This document shows, piece by piece, positions 40,706 through 51,730 of a DNA stretch of 64,000 nucleotides. Every line of letters starts with the position of its first letter. Position 1 is the stretch's first letter. The notes below the pieces were generated by a model. That model saw only the letters and a list, made by a program, of their open reading frames with translations, searched no databases and had not been told where the DNA came from. This DNA comes from Corynebacterium kalidii. Its GTDB lineage: Bacteria; Actinomycetota; Actinomycetes; Mycobacteriales; Mycobacteriaceae. The translations under genes and the position numbers were made by a program. The DNA lies in contig NZ_JALIEA010000017.1 of assembly GCF_022869005.1 (NCBI RefSeq), forward strand, positions 372,001 to 436,000. The letters run 5' to 3'.

Positions 40706-41857
40706 ATGGCCACCAAGAAGAAGAGCGCGTCCGGTAACGCCGGTGCTGACCGCCAGAAGGCACTCGATCTGGCGATGTCGCAGATCGAGAAGGATTTCGG
40801 CAAGGGTGCGGTGATGCGTCTCGGCGACGACACCCGCCCGCCGATCCAGGTCATCTCGTCGGGGAACATCGCCATCAACGTGGCGTTGGGGCTCGGTGGC
40901 TTCCCGCGCGGCCGCGTCGTGGAGATCTACGGCCCGGAGTCCTCCGGTAAGACGACGGTGGCGCTGCACGCCATCGCCGAGGCGCAGAAGGCCGGCGGTA
41001 TCGCCGCCTTCGTCGACGCCGAGCACGCGCTGGACCCGGACTACGCCAAGAAGCTCGGGGTCGACACCGACAACCTCCTGGTCTCCCAGCCCGACACTGG
41101 TGAGCAGGCGCTGGAGATCGCCGACATGCTGGTGAGGTCGGGCGCCATCGACATCATCGTCGTGGACTCCGTGGCTGCGCTGACGCCGAAGGCCGAGATC
41201 GACGGCGACATGGGGGACAGCCACGTCGGCCTCCAGGCGCGTCTGATGAGCCAGGCGCTGCGTAAGATGACCGGTGCCCTGCACCAGACCGGTACCACGG
41301 CGATCTTCATCAACCAGCTGCGCGAGAAGATCGGTGTCATGTTCGGCTCCCCGGAGACCACCACCGGTGGTAAGGCACTGAAGTTCTACGCCTCGGTGCG
41401 GTGTGATGTCCGACGGATCCAGACCTTGAAGGACGGCCAGGACGCCGTCGGTAACCGTACGAAGATGAAGATCGTGAAGAACAAGGTCTCCCCGCCCTTC
41501 AAGATCGCCGAGTTCGACATCCTCTACGGCGAGGGTGTCTCCCGCGAAGGTTCGATCATCGACCTCGGCGTGGACAACGGCATCGTGAAGAAGTCCGGCT
41601 CCTGGTACACCTACAAGGGCGACCAGTTGGGCCAGGGCAAGGAGAAGGCCCGTGAGTTCCTCAAGAGCAACCCCGACCTGTCCGCCGAGATCGAGGACAG
41701 CATCATGCGCACCCTGCAGGTGGGGCCGTATGCGGGGGCCGGTGCCGCAGATGCCGCGGCAGAGGGCGAGGGCGCGTTGGACGTCCCCGGTGTCGAGGAT
41801 TCCGACAATGTCCCGATCAGCGTGGTCCCCACGTTCGATGACGAGGACGACGACTAG
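40706..41857 (+). CDS. recA: Recombinase A
   Basis: DNA-dependent ATPase for strand exchange, and co-protease that triggers LexA self-cleavage. 383 residues, no intein. Walker A is GPESSGKTT near residue 75; other landmarks are [35 protein letters not shown] and [20 protein letters not shown]. The C-terminus is acidic. It sits between the DUF3046 gene and recX under an SOS box. Confidence 0.98.
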   Translation: MATKKKSASGNAGADRQKALDLAMSQIEKDFGKGAVMRLGDDTRPPIQVISSGNIAINVALGLGGFPRGRVVEIYGPESSGKTTVALHAIAEAQKAGGIAAFVDAEHALDPDYAKKLGVDTDNLLVSQPDTGEQALEIADMLVRSGAIDIIVVDSVAALTPKAEIDGDMGDSHVGLQARLMSQALRKMTGALHQTGTTAIFINQLREKIGVMFGSPETTTGGKALKFYASVRCDVRRIQTLKDGQDAVGNRTKMKIVKNKVSPPFKIAEFDILYGEGVSREGSIIDLGVDNGIVKKSGSWYTYKGDQLGQGKEKAREFLKSNPDLSAEIEDSIMRTLQVGPYAGAGAADAAAEGEGALDVPGVEDSDNVPISVVPTFDDEDDD

Positions 41858-41871
41858 GCCAGGCACCACGG

Positions 41872-42495
41872 ATGTCTCAGTCTGACGACCGTGGGCTCTC
41901 GACGATCGACCAGCTCCGGCGCGCAGTCGCCGCGATCCAGGAGGGCGGGGGCGACGGCGGGATAGTCGACGAACAGCTGGAGGAGCGGCTCGCCCCGTTG
42001 AAGAACAAGGCGACGCGTCTCATCAGCCACCGCGACCGGTCCGTCGAGGAACTGCGTCGGAGGTTGGCCGACACCACCGGGCAGGACGGGGACACCGCCG
42101 ACCCGGAGCTGGTGGACCTCGTCGTCGAGCGTTGCATCGCCAACGGGATGCTCGACGACAGGAGGTTCGCCCACGAGTGGGTGAGGCAACGTCACCTCAA
42201 CCAACGCAAGTCGGTGTCGGTCCTACGTCGCGAACTTACCGACAAGGGGGTGCCGGCCCCGGTCATCGCCGAGGCGCTGGAACAGGTCCGTGACGACGAC
42301 CAGGAGGCGATCCTCCGGGAGCTGGTCACGAAAAAAGCGGGCACCGTCTCCCAGGTGCCCGCTGACCGCCGTGAGTACGACAAGGCGCTGCGGCGGATCG
42401 TCGGCGTCGGGGCCAGGCGTGGGTTCCCCGAGGGGCGGTGCCTGGTACTCGCCAGGGAGGCCCTCGATCTCAGGATCGAGGAGCTCCGGAGGTGA
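41872..42495 (+). CDS. recX: Regulatory protein RecX
   Basis: Binds and inhibits RecA filaments. 207 residues with the three-helix RecX repeats: LISHRDRSVEELRRRL, then NGMLDDRRFAHEWVRQRHLN and LRRELTDKGVPAPVIAEALE. ATG 41872 comes 14 nt after recA, and the two are probably co-transcribed. A strong minus-strand terminator for the gluABCD operon is embedded in its coding sequence near 42331. Confidence 0.94.
   Translation: MSQSDDRGLSTIDQLRRAVAAIQEGGGDGGIVDEQLEERLAPLKNKATRLISHRDRSVEELRRRLADTTGQDGDTADPELVDLVVERCIANGMLDDRRFAHEWVRQRHLNQRKSVSVLRRELTDKGVPAPVIAEALEQVRDDDQEAILRELVTKKAGTVSQVPADRREYDKALRRIVGVGARRGFPEGRCLVLAREALDLRIEELRR
42331..42362 (-). terminator. Rho-independent terminator of gluABCD, inside recX
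   Basis: On the minus strand a perfect 9-bp stem (42362-42354 with 42345-42337, 8-nt loop) is followed directly by six T residues. It lies about 165 nt beyond the gluD stop and within the coding region of the convergent recX. Confidence 0.85.
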
Positions 42496-42526
42496 CACGC
42501 GCGGCCACCGGTGACGCCGGGTTCAG

Positions 42527-43465
42527 CTAGTCGGTCGTCGGCCGCAGGTCCTTGTGGCCGGGCGCATGCCAGTCGACGTTCACGACATCCTTGGTGTCGA
42601 TCCCCTGGTCCTTCTGGTGGGGGACCTTCGCCGCGATGTTCTTCCGGGCGCGACCGGCACGCAGCTGGTACTCGATACGCTCGGCGAGCTTCGACAGCGC
42701 GAAGTTGATCAGAATCATGATCACCGCGGTCACCAGCAGTGCCGGGAGCATCGCGCCGTAGAACTCGCCGAGCTGGCGGCCGGACCGCACGACCTCGACG
42801 AATCCGATCATGTACCCCAGGGCGGAGTCCTTCAGGGCGATGACCATCTGCGAGACGATGGCCGGGAGCATGGCGGCGACGGCCTGCGGAAGGAGGATCT
42901 TCCGCATCGTCTGGCCCCACGAGAGCCCCAGTGCGGAGGCGGCTTCGGACTGGCCCTTCGGCAGCGACTCGATACCCGAGCGCAGCACCTCGGCGATGAC
43001 CGAACCGTTGTACATCGTCAGCGCGAACACCACCGCCGCGAAGCCGATCATCGAGGACGGGAACACCGCGTAGAGCCCGAACAGTGAATAGGCGAACAGC
43101 ATCAGCACCAGAACGGGGATGGCGCGGAAGAACTCGACGATGACGCCGCAGATCCACCGCACGGCACGGACCGTCGACAGTCGTCCGATGCCGAGAACCG
43201 CACCGATCACCAAGGCGAGGACGATCGAGAAGACCGCCGCGAGCACGGTGTTGAGTAGCCCGGGGAGGATGTAGGTCGTCCACGTGGACGACTGGAGGAA
43301 GATCTCCCACTTGGCCTTGTCCAACTGTCCGCCGTCTCCCAGCTTCCACAGCACGGAGGCGAGGATCAGCAGGAGGACGACGACGGTGGCGACAGTGAGA
43401 ATGCGGTTGAACCGCACGGCCCGGGGGCCGGGGGTGTCGTAGAGAACTGTGGCACGGGTGGACAT
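42527..43465 (-). CDS. gluD: Glutamate ABC transporter permease GluD
   Basis: One of two permeases of the GluABCD glutamate importer, 312 residues. A cytosolic lead (residues 1-25) and first membrane segment ([16 protein letters not shown]) precede the polar amino-acid permease core, with [20 protein letters not shown] as the coupling loop for the ATPase. The C-terminus has a 50-residue charged tail. Its start shares one base with the gluC stop (TGATG). Confidence 0.94.
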   Translation of the reverse strand: MSTRATVLYDTPGPRAVRFNRILTVATVVVLLLILASVLWKLGDGGQLDKAKWEIFLQSSTWTTYILPGLLNTVLAAVFSIVLALVIGAVLGIGRLSTVRAVRWICGVIVEFFRAIPVLVLMLFAYSLFGLYAVFPSSMIGFAAVVFALTMYNGSVIAEVLRSGIESLPKGQSEAASALGLSWGQTMRKILLPQAVAAMLPAIVSQMVIALKDSALGYMIGFVEVVRSGRQLGEFYGAMLPALLVTAVIMILINFALSKLAERIEYQLRAGRARKNIAAKVPHQKDQGIDTKDVVNVDWHAPGHKDLRPTTD

Positions 43466-44154
43466 CAGCGCTTCACCGCCCAACGCTTGCCGGCCCAGCC
43501 GAAGAGCATTCCGGTGGGCAGGGTGAGGATGATGAATCCGGCCGCGATGATCGCGAAGATGACGAGCAGGTCACTGGCGTAGTTCTCCGTCATGGTCTTC
43601 ATCAGCAGGGAGGCTTCACCCACACCGATGACTGAGGCGATCGTCGTGTTCTTGATCAGGGCGATCAGCGTGTTGCCCAGGGGCACGATCGCGCCGCGGA
43701 ACGCCTGGGGGAAGACGACGTGCCGGAAGTTCTGGATGAAGGTGAGGCCCAGCGAGCGTGCCGCCTCGGCCTGGCCGAACGGCACGGTGTTGATGCCCGA
43801 CCGGAGTGACTCCGCCACGAAGGTCGAGGTGTAGAGGATGAACGCCAGCACCGCCAGCCGGAAGTTCTGCTGCTCGATGAAGCTCTCGCTGGAGTTCGAC
43901 GCGAGCAGGAGATTGAGCTGGTAGTAGAGCCCCAGCGACATCAGCAGTGCGATGAGGGTCAGGGGGGTGTTACGGATGGTGTTGATGTACACGGTGGAGA
44001 CCGTGCGCAGGATGCCGACGGGGCAGACCCGCATCGCCGTGAGAACGGTGCCGAGGATCAGCGACCCGAGGGCGGACCACAGCGTGAGCTTGATCGTCAC
44101 CCAGAACACCCCCAGCAACTGAGGGCCCATTTCGGCCCAGAGATCGGGATTCAT
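43465..44154 (-). CDS. gluC: Glutamate ABC transporter permease GluC
   Basis: Second permease, 229 residues, of the His/Glu/Gln/Arg/opine family: [20 protein letters not shown] near the start and the coupling motif [20 protein letters not shown] (EAA loop) near residue 135. The ATG is preceded by a GAAAGGAGGT ribosome site after gluB. It is tightly packed with gluD. Confidence 0.94.
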   Translation of the reverse strand: MNPDLWAEMGPQLLGVFWVTIKLTLWSALGSLILGTVLTAMRVCPVGILRTVSTVYINTIRNTPLTLIALLMSLGLYYQLNLLLASNSSESFIEQQNFRLAVLAFILYTSTFVAESLRSGINTVPFGQAEAARSLGLTFIQNFRHVVFPQAFRGAIVPLGNTLIALIKNTTIASVIGVGEASLLMKTMTENYASDLLVIFAIIAAGFIILTLPTGMLFGWAGKRWAVKR

Positions 44155-44184
44155 GTCGGTACCTCCTTTCTGTCAGTGGTGGGT

Positions 44185-45078
44185 TCAGTTGTCCGCGAAC
44201 GAGAGGTCGCCGATGGCGGGCTTCGGCCCGACCTCGAAGTCCTCGCCGAGGTTGTCCTTGACGATCCGGTCGAAGGCGCCGGAGTCGTACATCTCCTCGA
44301 GTGCCTCGTTGACCGCCTCGCGGTCGGCGCCGTCGCCCTTGGGGAGGCCGATGCCGTAGTGCTCGTCGGTCCAGAAGGAGCCATCGGGGTTCTGGAGCTG
44401 GATGACACGGAAGTCGTCGTCGTAGCGCTCCTTGTAGCGCTGCGCGAATCCCGCGAGGATCGTCGAGTCGGTGGTCAGCGCATCCACCACGCCCTGCTTC
44501 ACGCCTTCGGCGCAGGCGGCGTAGGTGTCGAACTCCTGGAGCTGGACTCCCGGCAGGGCGTCCTTGACCTTCTGCGCCGGGGTGGAGCCGGAGACCGAGC
44601 ACAGGCGCATGCCGTCCTTGACGTCCTCCAGCCCGGTGATGCCGGTCTGGGACTCGACGAGGAGCCCCTGGTGGGTGACCATGTAGGGGCCGGCGAAGTC
44701 GACGGCGGCGAGGCGTCCGGCGTTGATGGAGTACGAGGCGGTGATCATGTTGACCTCGCCGTTGTTGATCAGCGTCTCGCGCTGCGCCGACGGGGTTTCG
44801 CGCCACTGCATGTCGGGGACGTCCCACCCGTTCTTGTCGGCGATGTAGGTGACCACGTAGCGCGACACGTCGACGTCCATGCCGACGAAATCCTTCTCGG
44901 GGGTGCGTTCGCCCAGTCCGGGCTGGTCGTACTTGGTGCCCAGGACGACACTGCCGTTCTCGATGTCCGCCAGCAGGGACCGTGCCTCGGTGTTGCCGCA
45001 GGACGCCAGGCTGACGGCGCCGGCGGCGACGACGACGGTGGCGGCGATGCGGCGGAGCAGTCGTGTGTAGTGATTCAT
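44185..45078 (-). CDS. gluB: Glutamate-binding lipoprotein GluB
   Basis: Extracellular solute-binding protein (family 3) delivering glutamate to GluCD. 297 residues with a lipoprotein signal: RRIAATVVVAAGAVSLASC, so Cys27 would be acylated after the LASC lipobox. Binding-domain features include EKDFVGMDVDVSRYV and INNGEVNMITASYSI. ATG 45078 has GGAGAAGG upstream. It lies second in gluABCD. Confidence 0.94.
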   Translation of the reverse strand: MNHYTRLLRRIAATVVVAAGAVSLASCGNTEARSLLADIENGSVVLGTKYDQPGLGERTPEKDFVGMDVDVSRYVVTYIADKNGWDVPDMQWRETPSAQRETLINNGEVNMITASYSINAGRLAAVDFAGPYMVTHQGLLVESQTGITGLEDVKDGMRLCSVSGSTPAQKVKDALPGVQLQEFDTYAACAEGVKQGVVDALTTDSTILAGFAQRYKERYDDDFRVIQLQNPDGSFWTDEHYGIGLPKGDGADREAVNEALEEMYDSGAFDRIVKDNLGEDFEVGPKPAIGDLSFADN

Positions 45079-45095
45079 GGGGTGACCTTCTCCCG

Positions 45096-45851
45096 CTAGT
45101 GTCCGACGATCTTCGCCAGGAAGTCCTTGGCGCGGTCGGAGGACGGGTTGGTGAAGAACGTCTCCGGGTCGGTGTCCTCGACGATCGCGCCGTCGGCCAT
45201 GAACAGTATGCGGTCCGCGGCGCGGCGGGCGAAGCCCATCTCGTGGGTGACGACGACCATCGTCATGCCACCGGCTGCCAGATCGGCCATCACGTCGAGG
45301 ACCTCGTTGATCATCTCGGGGTCCAGTGCCGAGGTCGGCTCGTCGAAGAGCATCACCTTGGGCTCCATCGCCAGTGCGCGCGCGATCGCCACACGCTGCT
45401 GCTGGCCGCCGGAGAGCTGTGCCGGGTACTTGTCCGCCTGCACGGCGATACCGACACGCTCGAGAAGCCGGTCGGCGGTCTTGTCGGCGTCGCCACGGGA
45501 CGTCTTGCGGACCTTCATCGGGGCCAGGGTGATGTTGTCCCGGATCGTCATGTGGCTGAAGAGGTTGAAGGACTGGAACACCATGCCGACCTCCGAGCGG
45601 AGGCGGGCGAGGCCCTTGCCTTCTTCGGGAAGGAGCTCCCCGTCGATGTGGATCTCGCCGGTGTCGATAGTCTCGAGCCGGTTGATCGTCCGGCACAGCG
45701 TCGACTTCCCGGAGCCGGAGGGGCCGAGGACGACCACCACCTGGCCGGAGGGGATGTCCAGGTTGATGTTCTTCAATGCCTGGAACTCGCCGAAGTACTT
45801 GTTCACCCCGGTGAGGGTGATCATGCTTGGTGCATTCTCGTGAACAGTCAT
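45096..45851 (-). CDS. gluA: Glutamate ABC transporter ATPase GluA
   Basis: Cytosolic ATPase of the importer, 251 residues. Walker A is [10 protein letters not shown] near residue 44, the signature is [16 protein letters not shown] and Walker B is [15 protein letters not shown], with [10 protein letters not shown] after it. ATG 45851 is 6 nt after TAGACT (45858-45863, complement), consistent with leaderless transcription of the whole operon; an internal ATG at 45824 is the alternative. The gluABCD operon next to recX is the C. glutamicum arrangement. Confidence 0.95.
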   Translation of the reverse strand: MTVHENAPSMITLTGVNKYFGEFQALKNINLDIPSGQVVVVLGPSGSGKSTLCRTINRLETIDTGEIHIDGELLPEEGKGLARLRSEVGMVFQSFNLFSHMTIRDNITLAPMKVRKTSRGDADKTADRLLERVGIAVQADKYPAQLSGGQQQRVAIARALAMEPKVMLFDEPTSALDPEMINEVLDVMADLAAGGMTMVVVTHEMGFARRAADRILFMADGAIVEDTDPETFFTNPSSDRAKDFLAKIVGH

Positions 45852-46007
45852 AGGGGGAGTCTAATGTTAGTTGGCCCATCCTGGATAACCTGGTGAGGCT
45901 TGAGTCACGCCGTCGCCTGGCGGACGCCGGGTATCCGCAGTTCCGGGAGGGTGGGCGGTGGGTGGCTGTTCGGTCCGCCCGGGGGTGCTGGACTACACTC
46001 GGGGACC

Positions 46008-47549
46008 GTGGTTGAATCCCGAAGCACTGCAGAAATGACCCGGCCTGGCCACCGGAGTGCCCGAACGTACGAGGTCCGCACCTTCGGGTGCCAGATGAAC
46101 GTCCACGATTCCGAGCGGCTCTCCGGTCTCCTGGAGGATTCCGGGTACGTCCCCGCCCTCGGCGGCTCGACCGCCGACGTCGTCGTCTTCAACACCTGTG
46201 CGGTGCGGGAGAACGCCGACAACCGCCTCTACGGGACCCTCGGTCAGCTCAAGGAGGTCAAGGCGCAGAACCCCGGCATGCAGATCGCCGTCGGGGGGTG
46301 CATGGCGCAGAAGGACAAGGACGTCGTGGTCCAGAAGGCCCCGTGGGTCGACGTCGTCTTCGGGACGCACAACATGGGGTCGTTGCCGACCCTGTTGTCC
46401 CGCAGCGCGCACAACGACCGTGCGGAGGTCGAGATCGCCGACTCCCTCGAGCAGTTCCCGTCGGTGCTGCCGGCGAAGCGCGAGTCGGCCTACGCCGGGT
46501 GGGTGAGCGTGTCGGTCGGCTGCAACAACACCTGCACCTTCTGTATCGTCCCGTCGCTGCGCGGCGCCGAGCAGGACCGCCGCCCCGGTGACATCCTCGC
46601 CGAGGTCAAGGCCCTGGTGGACCAGGGCGTCACCGAGGTCACCCTGCTGGGGCAGAACGTCAACGCCTACGGCGTGAACTTCTCCGACCCCTCCCTGGAC
46701 CGCGACCGCACGGCGTTCTCGAAGCTGCTCCGTGCCTGCGGGGAGATCGACGGCCTGGAACGACTGCGGTTCACCAGCCCCCATCCGGCGGAGTTCACCG
46801 ACGACGTTATCGACGCCATGGTCGAGACACCCGCGGTGTGCCCGCAGCTCCACATGCCGCTGCAGTCCGGTTCCGACCGGATCCTCAAGGCGATGCGGCG
46901 CTCCTACCGCTCGAAGAAGTTCCTGGGCATCCTGGAGAAGGTCCGGGACCGGATGCCGGACGCCGCGATCACCACCGACCTGATCGTCGGCTTCCCCGGG
47001 GAGACCGAGGAGGACTTCCAGGAGACCCTCCGGGTGGTCGAGGAGTCACGGTTCACCAGCGCCTACACCTTCCAGTACTCGCCGCGCCCCGGCACCCCCG
47101 CGGCGACGCTGACGGACCAGGTGCCCAAGGCCGTGGTCCAGGACCGTTATGAACGGCTGGAGCAGCTGCAGGAGCGCATCAGCGGAGAGGACAACGCCGC
47201 CCAGGTGGGCCGACGGGTCGAGCTCCTGGTCCAGGCCGGCGGCGGACGCAAGAACGCGGCGACGCGGCGGATGTCGGGCCGGGCACGCGACGGGCGTCTG
47301 GTGCACTTCTCACCGGGGGACACGGCGATCCGTCCCGGCGATGTCGTGGAGGTCACCGTCACCGGTTCGGCCCCGCACTTCCTGTTGGCGGATTCCCCCG
47401 TGCACACCCACCGCCGTACCGTGGCGGGGGACATGTCCGAGGCAGGTACCGTGCCGACTACTGCACCGGTGGGTGTCGGCCTCGGACTGCCCGGGATCGG
47501 TCGACCCGCGACACCGGCGACCCAGAGTGGAGGATGCGGTTGTGAGTAG
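46008..47549 (+). CDS. miaB: tRNA-2-methylthio-N6-dimethylallyladenosine synthase MiaB
   Basis: Radical-SAM methylthiotransferase acting on i6A37 of tRNA after MiaA. 513 residues: N-terminal UPF0004 domain with [13 protein letters not shown] and [13 protein letters not shown], the radical-SAM cluster motif [12 protein letters not shown] near residue 175, and a C-terminal TRAM domain. The extreme C-terminus ends SGGCGCE, an added Cys-rich tail. GTG 46008 is preferred because TACACT ends 8 nt upstream (45994-45999); the longer frame to 45900 passes through this promoter. Confidence 0.94.
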   Translation: MVESRSTAEMTRPGHRSARTYEVRTFGCQMNVHDSERLSGLLEDSGYVPALGGSTADVVVFNTCAVRENADNRLYGTLGQLKEVKAQNPGMQIAVGGCMAQKDKDVVVQKAPWVDVVFGTHNMGSLPTLLSRSAHNDRAEVEIADSLEQFPSVLPAKRESAYAGWVSVSVGCNNTCTFCIVPSLRGAEQDRRPGDILAEVKALVDQGVTEVTLLGQNVNAYGVNFSDPSLDRDRTAFSKLLRACGEIDGLERLRFTSPHPAEFTDDVIDAMVETPAVCPQLHMPLQSGSDRILKAMRRSYRSKKFLGILEKVRDRMPDAAITTDLIVGFPGETEEDFQETLRVVEESRFTSAYTFQYSPRPGTPAATLTDQVPKAVVQDRYERLEQLQERISGEDNAAQVGRRVELLVQAGGGRKNAATRRMSGRARDGRLVHFSPGDTAIRPGDVVEVTVTGSAPHFLLADSPVHTHRRTVAGDMSEAGTVPTTAPVGVGLGLPGIGRPATPATQSGGCGCE

Positions 47550-48321
47550 CAGTGTGGGAAAGACCGACGGGAGTCGGGAGGCGGTCAACCGGCGCCGTGC
47601 CGAGGCGTTGGAGAAGCACGTGGCGGAACTGGAGCGCAGCGCCGGTGGTGACCTCGCCAAGGCTGAACGGCAGGCCGCGGGGACGGTCGTCCTCGGGTCC
47701 TCGCTGCCGGTGCTCCTGTGCGGGCTGATCGTGGTGCTCGTGTCGATCTTCATGCCGCATTCCGGTGCGGTGCGCGGCTACGACGTCCTGTTCTTCTCCG
47801 ACGTCGCCCAGACCTACGTCACCACCCTGCCTGAGCGGGTCTACGCGTGGCTCGCGCTCGTCGGCGGCGTGATGATGACCCTGGGTACGGTGGTCTCCCG
47901 CTCGTCGTTGGTGCTGTGGATCAACTGGATCCTCACCGGTATCGGCTGGGTCTACGCGGTGCTCGCGATCGGGATGCGCCAGTCCCGTCCGCCGACGGAG
48001 CCCGGCGACGGCCCGTCCTTCGGCCTGGTCATGGGTGCCGTCGGCATGGTCGTGATCTTCATCGCCCTGTCCGCGCGTCTGCTGCGGCGTGGGGCGGTGC
48101 AGAAGGCGATCGCCGAGAAGCGGCGCGCTGAGGCCGGCAAGGACGAGGAGTCACGGGCCGCTCAGCTGGTGCTGCGCACCGGCCTGGCACCGCGCGACGA
48201 CGTCGATCTCGTCGACGACCGCCGCGACAAGGTCCGGGCACGACGGCGTCGGACGGACCGGCCCTCGGACGAGTCCGGACCCGGGTCCGCTGTGGACCCG
48301 GAGGGCCCCACCGAGAACTAG
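47542..48321 (+). CDS. Membrane protein linked to miaB (Rv2732c-like)
   Basis: 259 residues, four hydrophobic segments between a charged N-terminus ([16 protein letters not shown]) and a basic/acidic C-terminal tail. Segments include [20 protein letters not shown] and [20 protein letters not shown]. By position after miaB and general shape it corresponds to the uncharacterised mycobacterial Rv2732c protein. The GTG at 47542 overlaps the end of miaB by 8 nt and has GGAGGA 6 nt upstream. Its TAG stop overlaps that of the convergent DUF349 gene on the other strand. Confidence 0.82.
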   Translation: MSSSVGKTDGSREAVNRRRAEALEKHVAELERSAGGDLAKAERQAAGTVVLGSSLPVLLCGLIVVLVSIFMPHSGAVRGYDVLFFSDVAQTYVTTLPERVYAWLALVGGVMMTLGTVVSRSSLVLWINWILTGIGWVYAVLAIGMRQSRPPTEPGDGPSFGLVMGAVGMVVIFIALSARLLRRGAVQKAIAEKRRAEAGKDEESRAAQLVLRTGLAPRDDVDLVDDRRDKVRARRRRTDRPSDESGPGSAVDPEGPTEN

Positions 48322-49631
48322 TCCCGGGCCGCCTCGGCCGCCGTCTGTGCCCAGGACCGCCACTGCTCGGCCTGCTCACGCAGGTCCGCCGCAGCCTTCT
48401 GGCGGCCCTTCGCCTCGGCCGCGTCGGCGTCGGCCGTCAACTGGTCGACCTTCGCCTGGAACTGGGCCACCCGGGCCTCGACCTCGGGGTCGGTCTTGCG
48501 CCACTGCTGTTCGGCGTAGTCGCTGACGCGCGCGGCCAGCGCACCGATCTTGTCCTCGAACTCGCGGACACGGTCGCGGGGCACGTATCCGACCGCGTCC
48601 CACTTGTCCTGGAGTTCGCGCAGCAGCTCACGGGCACGGTCCAGGTCCGCGGCCGGGTCGATACGTCCGTCGTACTCGTCGATCAGCGCCTGGCGGACCT
48701 CCGCATTGTGCTCGAACTCCTCGTCCTTACGGCGGTTGTCCTCCTCGCGCGCACCGAAGAACACGTCCTGGGCGTGCCGGAACTCCGCCCAGAGGCGGTC
48801 GTCGTCGGCGCGGCGGGCACGCCCGGCGGCCTTCCATTCGGACATGAGGTCGCGGTACGCCCGGGCCGTGTTGTTCCAGTCCCGTGAGTTCTGCAGGGCC
48901 ACCGCACGGGCCACCAGGTTCTCCTTCACCCGTCGGGCGGTGTCCCGCTGCTTGTCGAGGTCGGCGAAGTGGCTTTCCCGGCGCTCGTTGAAGGCCTCCC
49001 GCGCGCTGCGCAGGCGCGAGGCCAGTTCCCGCCCGGCGGCACGGTCGCCACCGGCGGCGTTCCACTGCTCGCCGATCGCCCGCAGCCGGTCGCCGTCGGC
49101 CTTCCAGTCGGTCCCGGTGGCGGCGATACGCTCGGCTTCTGCCACAAGTTCCGTACGACGGTCCGCGACCTGCTGCTCGACCTGGCCGGTGCGGGCGAGC
49201 AGCTCGTCGAGCCGACGCTCCAGGCGGGCGACGTCGCCGAGCACCGCCGCGTCCGGCAACCCGTCCCGCAGGCGGCGGGCGTCGGCACGCACCCGGGTGA
49301 CGTCCTCCGGGTGCGTGCCCAGCCGGGCCACCAGGACCTCGATCTCGGTGGCCAGGTCGGCGAACCGGCGGGCGTAGTGGGCGAGGCCCTCGTCCACGGT
49401 CCCGGCCTTCCACTCGCCGACCCGACGTTCGGTGGAGCCGCCGGACCCGTCGGTATCCGGGACGGTGAGCCACACGACACCGTCCGCGTCGATCCGGCCG
49501 TGGGCCGTGGCGTCCTCGATGGACGGGGCGACGGTGGTGCTCACGGGGGCGGCGGGCTGAGCCCCCGGTCGGGAGCCCGGTCGGGGTCCGGGACGTGCTC
49601 CGGGTCGGGGGCCGGGCTTCGGGACGTTCAT
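48318..49631 (-). CDS. DUF349 domain protein
   Basis: 437 residues, soluble and mostly charged alpha helix. The N-terminus (1-35) is a Pro/Arg/Gly-rich tail of PGPRPG repeats; from about 130 come several DUF349 three-helix repeats, each with a W-x-AxGRxxR-type core (for example DWNNTARAYRDLMSEWKAAG and LQDKWDAVGYVPRD). Such proteins are present across Actinobacteria, but their biochemical role is unknown. ATG 49631 has a GAAGGA ribosome site. It is divergent from miaA. Confidence 0.85.
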   Translation of the reverse strand: MNVPKPGPRPGARPGPRPGSRPGAQPAAPVSTTVAPSIEDATAHGRIDADGVVWLTVPDTDGSGGSTERRVGEWKAGTVDEGLAHYARRFADLATEIEVLVARLGTHPEDVTRVRADARRLRDGLPDAAVLGDVARLERRLDELLARTGQVEQQVADRRTELVAEAERIAATGTDWKADGDRLRAIGEQWNAAGGDRAAGRELASRLRSAREAFNERRESHFADLDKQRDTARRVKENLVARAVALQNSRDWNNTARAYRDLMSEWKAAGRARRADDDRLWAEFRHAQDVFFGAREEDNRRKDEEFEHNAEVRQALIDEYDGRIDPAADLDRARELLRELQDKWDAVGYVPRDRVREFEDKIGALAARVSDYAEQQWRKTDPEVEARVAQFQAKVDQLTADADAAEAKGRQKAAADLREQAEQWRSWAQTAAEAARD

Positions 49632-49731
49632 CGGTGGTCCTTCGGTCGAGTGACTGTGCTGCCTGACATTATGGCAGACCCCGCCAGGGGCCATTACCGC
49701 GCCGCCGGAACCGGACGTAGACTCAGGGGCC

Positions 49732-50676
49732 ATGACAGAACACCAGCGACCGCCCCGTCCGGTGGCGGTGGTCGGCCCGACCGGGTCCGGGAAGTCGGAC
49801 GCCGCACTCGACGTGGCCGAGGCGCTCGACGGCGAGGTCGTCAACATCGACTCGATGCAGCTCTACCGGGGGATGGACATCGGCACGGCGAAACTGCCGC
49901 CCGGGGAACGGCGCGGGATCCCGCACCACCAGTTCGACGTCCTCGAGGTCACCGCCACAGCGTCGGTGGCCCGCTACCGTGACGCGGCCATCGCCGACGT
50001 CGAGGCCATCCGTGCCCGTGGCCGGACGCCGGTGATCGTCGGCGGGTCGATGATGTACGTCCAGGCGCTGCTCGACGACTGGGACCTGCCGCCCACTGAC
50101 GCGACGGTCCGGCACCGTTGGGAACAGGAGTGCCGGCGTCTCGGCGTGGAGAAGCTGCACGAGGTCCTGGCGGAGCGTGACCCGGACGCGGCCCGGGTCA
50201 TCGAGGTCCGGGACGGGCGTAGGACCGTGCGGGCGCTGGAGGTCATCGAACTGACCGGGCGGCCCTTCGCCGCGTCGCAGCCGCCGAAGGACCGGCCGAC
50301 CCGCTGGGACACGACGATCATCGGGTTGTCCGCCGCCGCGGAATGGTTGAACCCGAGGCTGGAGACCAGGGTGGAGCGGATGTTCCGCCAGGGACTCGTC
50401 GACGAGGTCCGGGGGCTGCAGGGCGGGGGGCTGCACCGGGACTCCACCGCCGGTCAGGCCATCGGCTACGCCCAGGTGCTCGACCACCTCGCCGGGGAGC
50501 TCACGCTGGATGAGGCCGTCGACCGTACCGTGACCGGCACACGCCGCTACGCCCGCCGGCAACGTGCGTGGTTCCGACGCGACCCACGGATCACCTGGGT
50601 CGACGCGGCGGCCCCGGATGCCGGCGACCGGGTGGTGGCGGCCGCGCTGGCGTCGGCGGGGACCGCGGGGGGATAG
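49732..50676 (+). CDS. miaA: tRNA dimethylallyltransferase MiaA
   Basis: Isopentenylates A37 of UNN-reading tRNAs, providing the substrate for MiaB. 314 residues. P-loop is [12 protein letters not shown] near residue 13; [18 protein letters not shown] and [10 protein letters not shown] follow, and [15 protein letters not shown] is the substrate loop. ATG 49732 is 8 nt after TAGACT (49718-49723), so the message is probably leaderless. Confidence 0.95.
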   Translation: MTEHQRPPRPVAVVGPTGSGKSDAALDVAEALDGEVVNIDSMQLYRGMDIGTAKLPPGERRGIPHHQFDVLEVTATASVARYRDAAIADVEAIRARGRTPVIVGGSMMYVQALLDDWDLPPTDATVRHRWEQECRRLGVEKLHEVLAERDPDAARVIEVRDGRRTVRALEVIELTGRPFAASQPPKDRPTRWDTTIIGLSAAAEWLNPRLETRVERMFRQGLVDEVRGLQGGGLHRDSTAGQAIGYAQVLDHLAGELTLDEAVDRTVTGTRRYARRQRAWFRRDPRITWVDAAAPDAGDRVVAAALASAGTAGG

Positions 50677-50686
50677 ACTCTCGACC

Positions 50687-51643
50687 ATGGACGCGAGCAC
50701 GCAGACAGAGGTAATCAAGGGACACGGGACCGGCAATGACTTTCTCCTGGTCCCGGACCCCGACGTCACCGTCGACCTCACCGACGACCTGGTGCGGTCA
50801 CTGGCCGACCGCCACCGTGGAATCGGCGCGGACGGCGTGATCAGGATCGCGACGGCCGGCGCCCTCGCCCGGCACGGCGTCCTCGACAGCCTCCCGGACG
50901 GGGTGCGGGACGGTGACTGGTTCATGGACTACCGCAACGCCGACGGTTCGGTGGCGGAGATGTGCGGCAACGGGGTCAGGGTCTTCGCCCATGCCCTCAG
51001 CGCCCTGGACCTGACGTCGCCCGGCTACCTCAACGACGACGGCACCGTGCCCGTCGGCACACGGGCGGGTCGGCGCGACGTGCGGATCCACCATGTCTCC
51101 GGCGCCGAGGCCGAGGTCAGCGTCGACATGGGCGTGCCGGTGATCACGGGACGGTCGAGCGCCACCCTCGACGGCACCCGCTACGACGGTCTCGGCGTGG
51201 ACATGGGTAACCCCCACCTGGCCTGTGTCGTCCCCGGGTTCGACGCGTCCGGACTGGCGGCGCTCCGGGTCGGCCAGGAGCCGGAGTACGACGCCGGGTT
51301 CTTCCCGACGGGCGTGAATGTGGAGCTGCTGACTCCGTTGGCCGACGGGAGCGTGCACATGCGGGTGCATGAGCGTGGCGTCGGCGAGACGCTGTCGTGC
51401 GGTACCGGGACAGTCGCCGCCGCCGTCGCGGCGTTGGAGGACCGGATCGACGACCGGGCGCGGCGCGGGGAGGCGTGGCAGGAGACGGTCCGGGTCGTCA
51501 TCCCGGGCGGGGAGGTGGCGGTCACCGTCGGCGCGGACGCGGACGGTCGGCTGACCCCGGCCACACTCCGCGGGCCGTCGACGCTGGTCTTCACCACCGT
51601 CGTACCGCTGGACCTCTCCTCGGCAGGTGCCGGGAGGTCCTGA
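50687..51643 (+). CDS. dapF: Diaminopimelate epimerase
   Basis: Converts LL- to meso-diaminopimelate for lysine and peptidoglycan. 318 residues, slightly longer than usual. The two catalytic cysteines are visible in AEMCGNGVRVFAH (near residue 91) and ETLSCGTGTVAAA (near residue 236). ATG 50687 is 7 nt after TAGACT (50674-50679), so although only 10 nt follow miaA, dapF has its own leaderless promoter. Confidence 0.95.
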   Translation: MDASTQTEVIKGHGTGNDFLLVPDPDVTVDLTDDLVRSLADRHRGIGADGVIRIATAGALARHGVLDSLPDGVRDGDWFMDYRNADGSVAEMCGNGVRVFAHALSALDLTSPGYLNDDGTVPVGTRAGRRDVRIHHVSGAEAEVSVDMGVPVITGRSSATLDGTRYDGLGVDMGNPHLACVVPGFDASGLAALRVGQEPEYDAGFFPTGVNVELLTPLADGSVHMRVHERGVGETLSCGTGTVAAAVAALEDRIDDRARRGEAWQETVRVVIPGGEVAVTVGADADGRLTPATLRGPSTLVFTTVVPLDLSSAGAGRS

Positions 51644-51730
51644 CGGAGACCACTGACCGTCGCCCCGTGACCTCTGCGACCCTGGCGGACACCGGTCGGA
51701 GACCGGGGGGGAGACCGGGCGGAGACCGGC

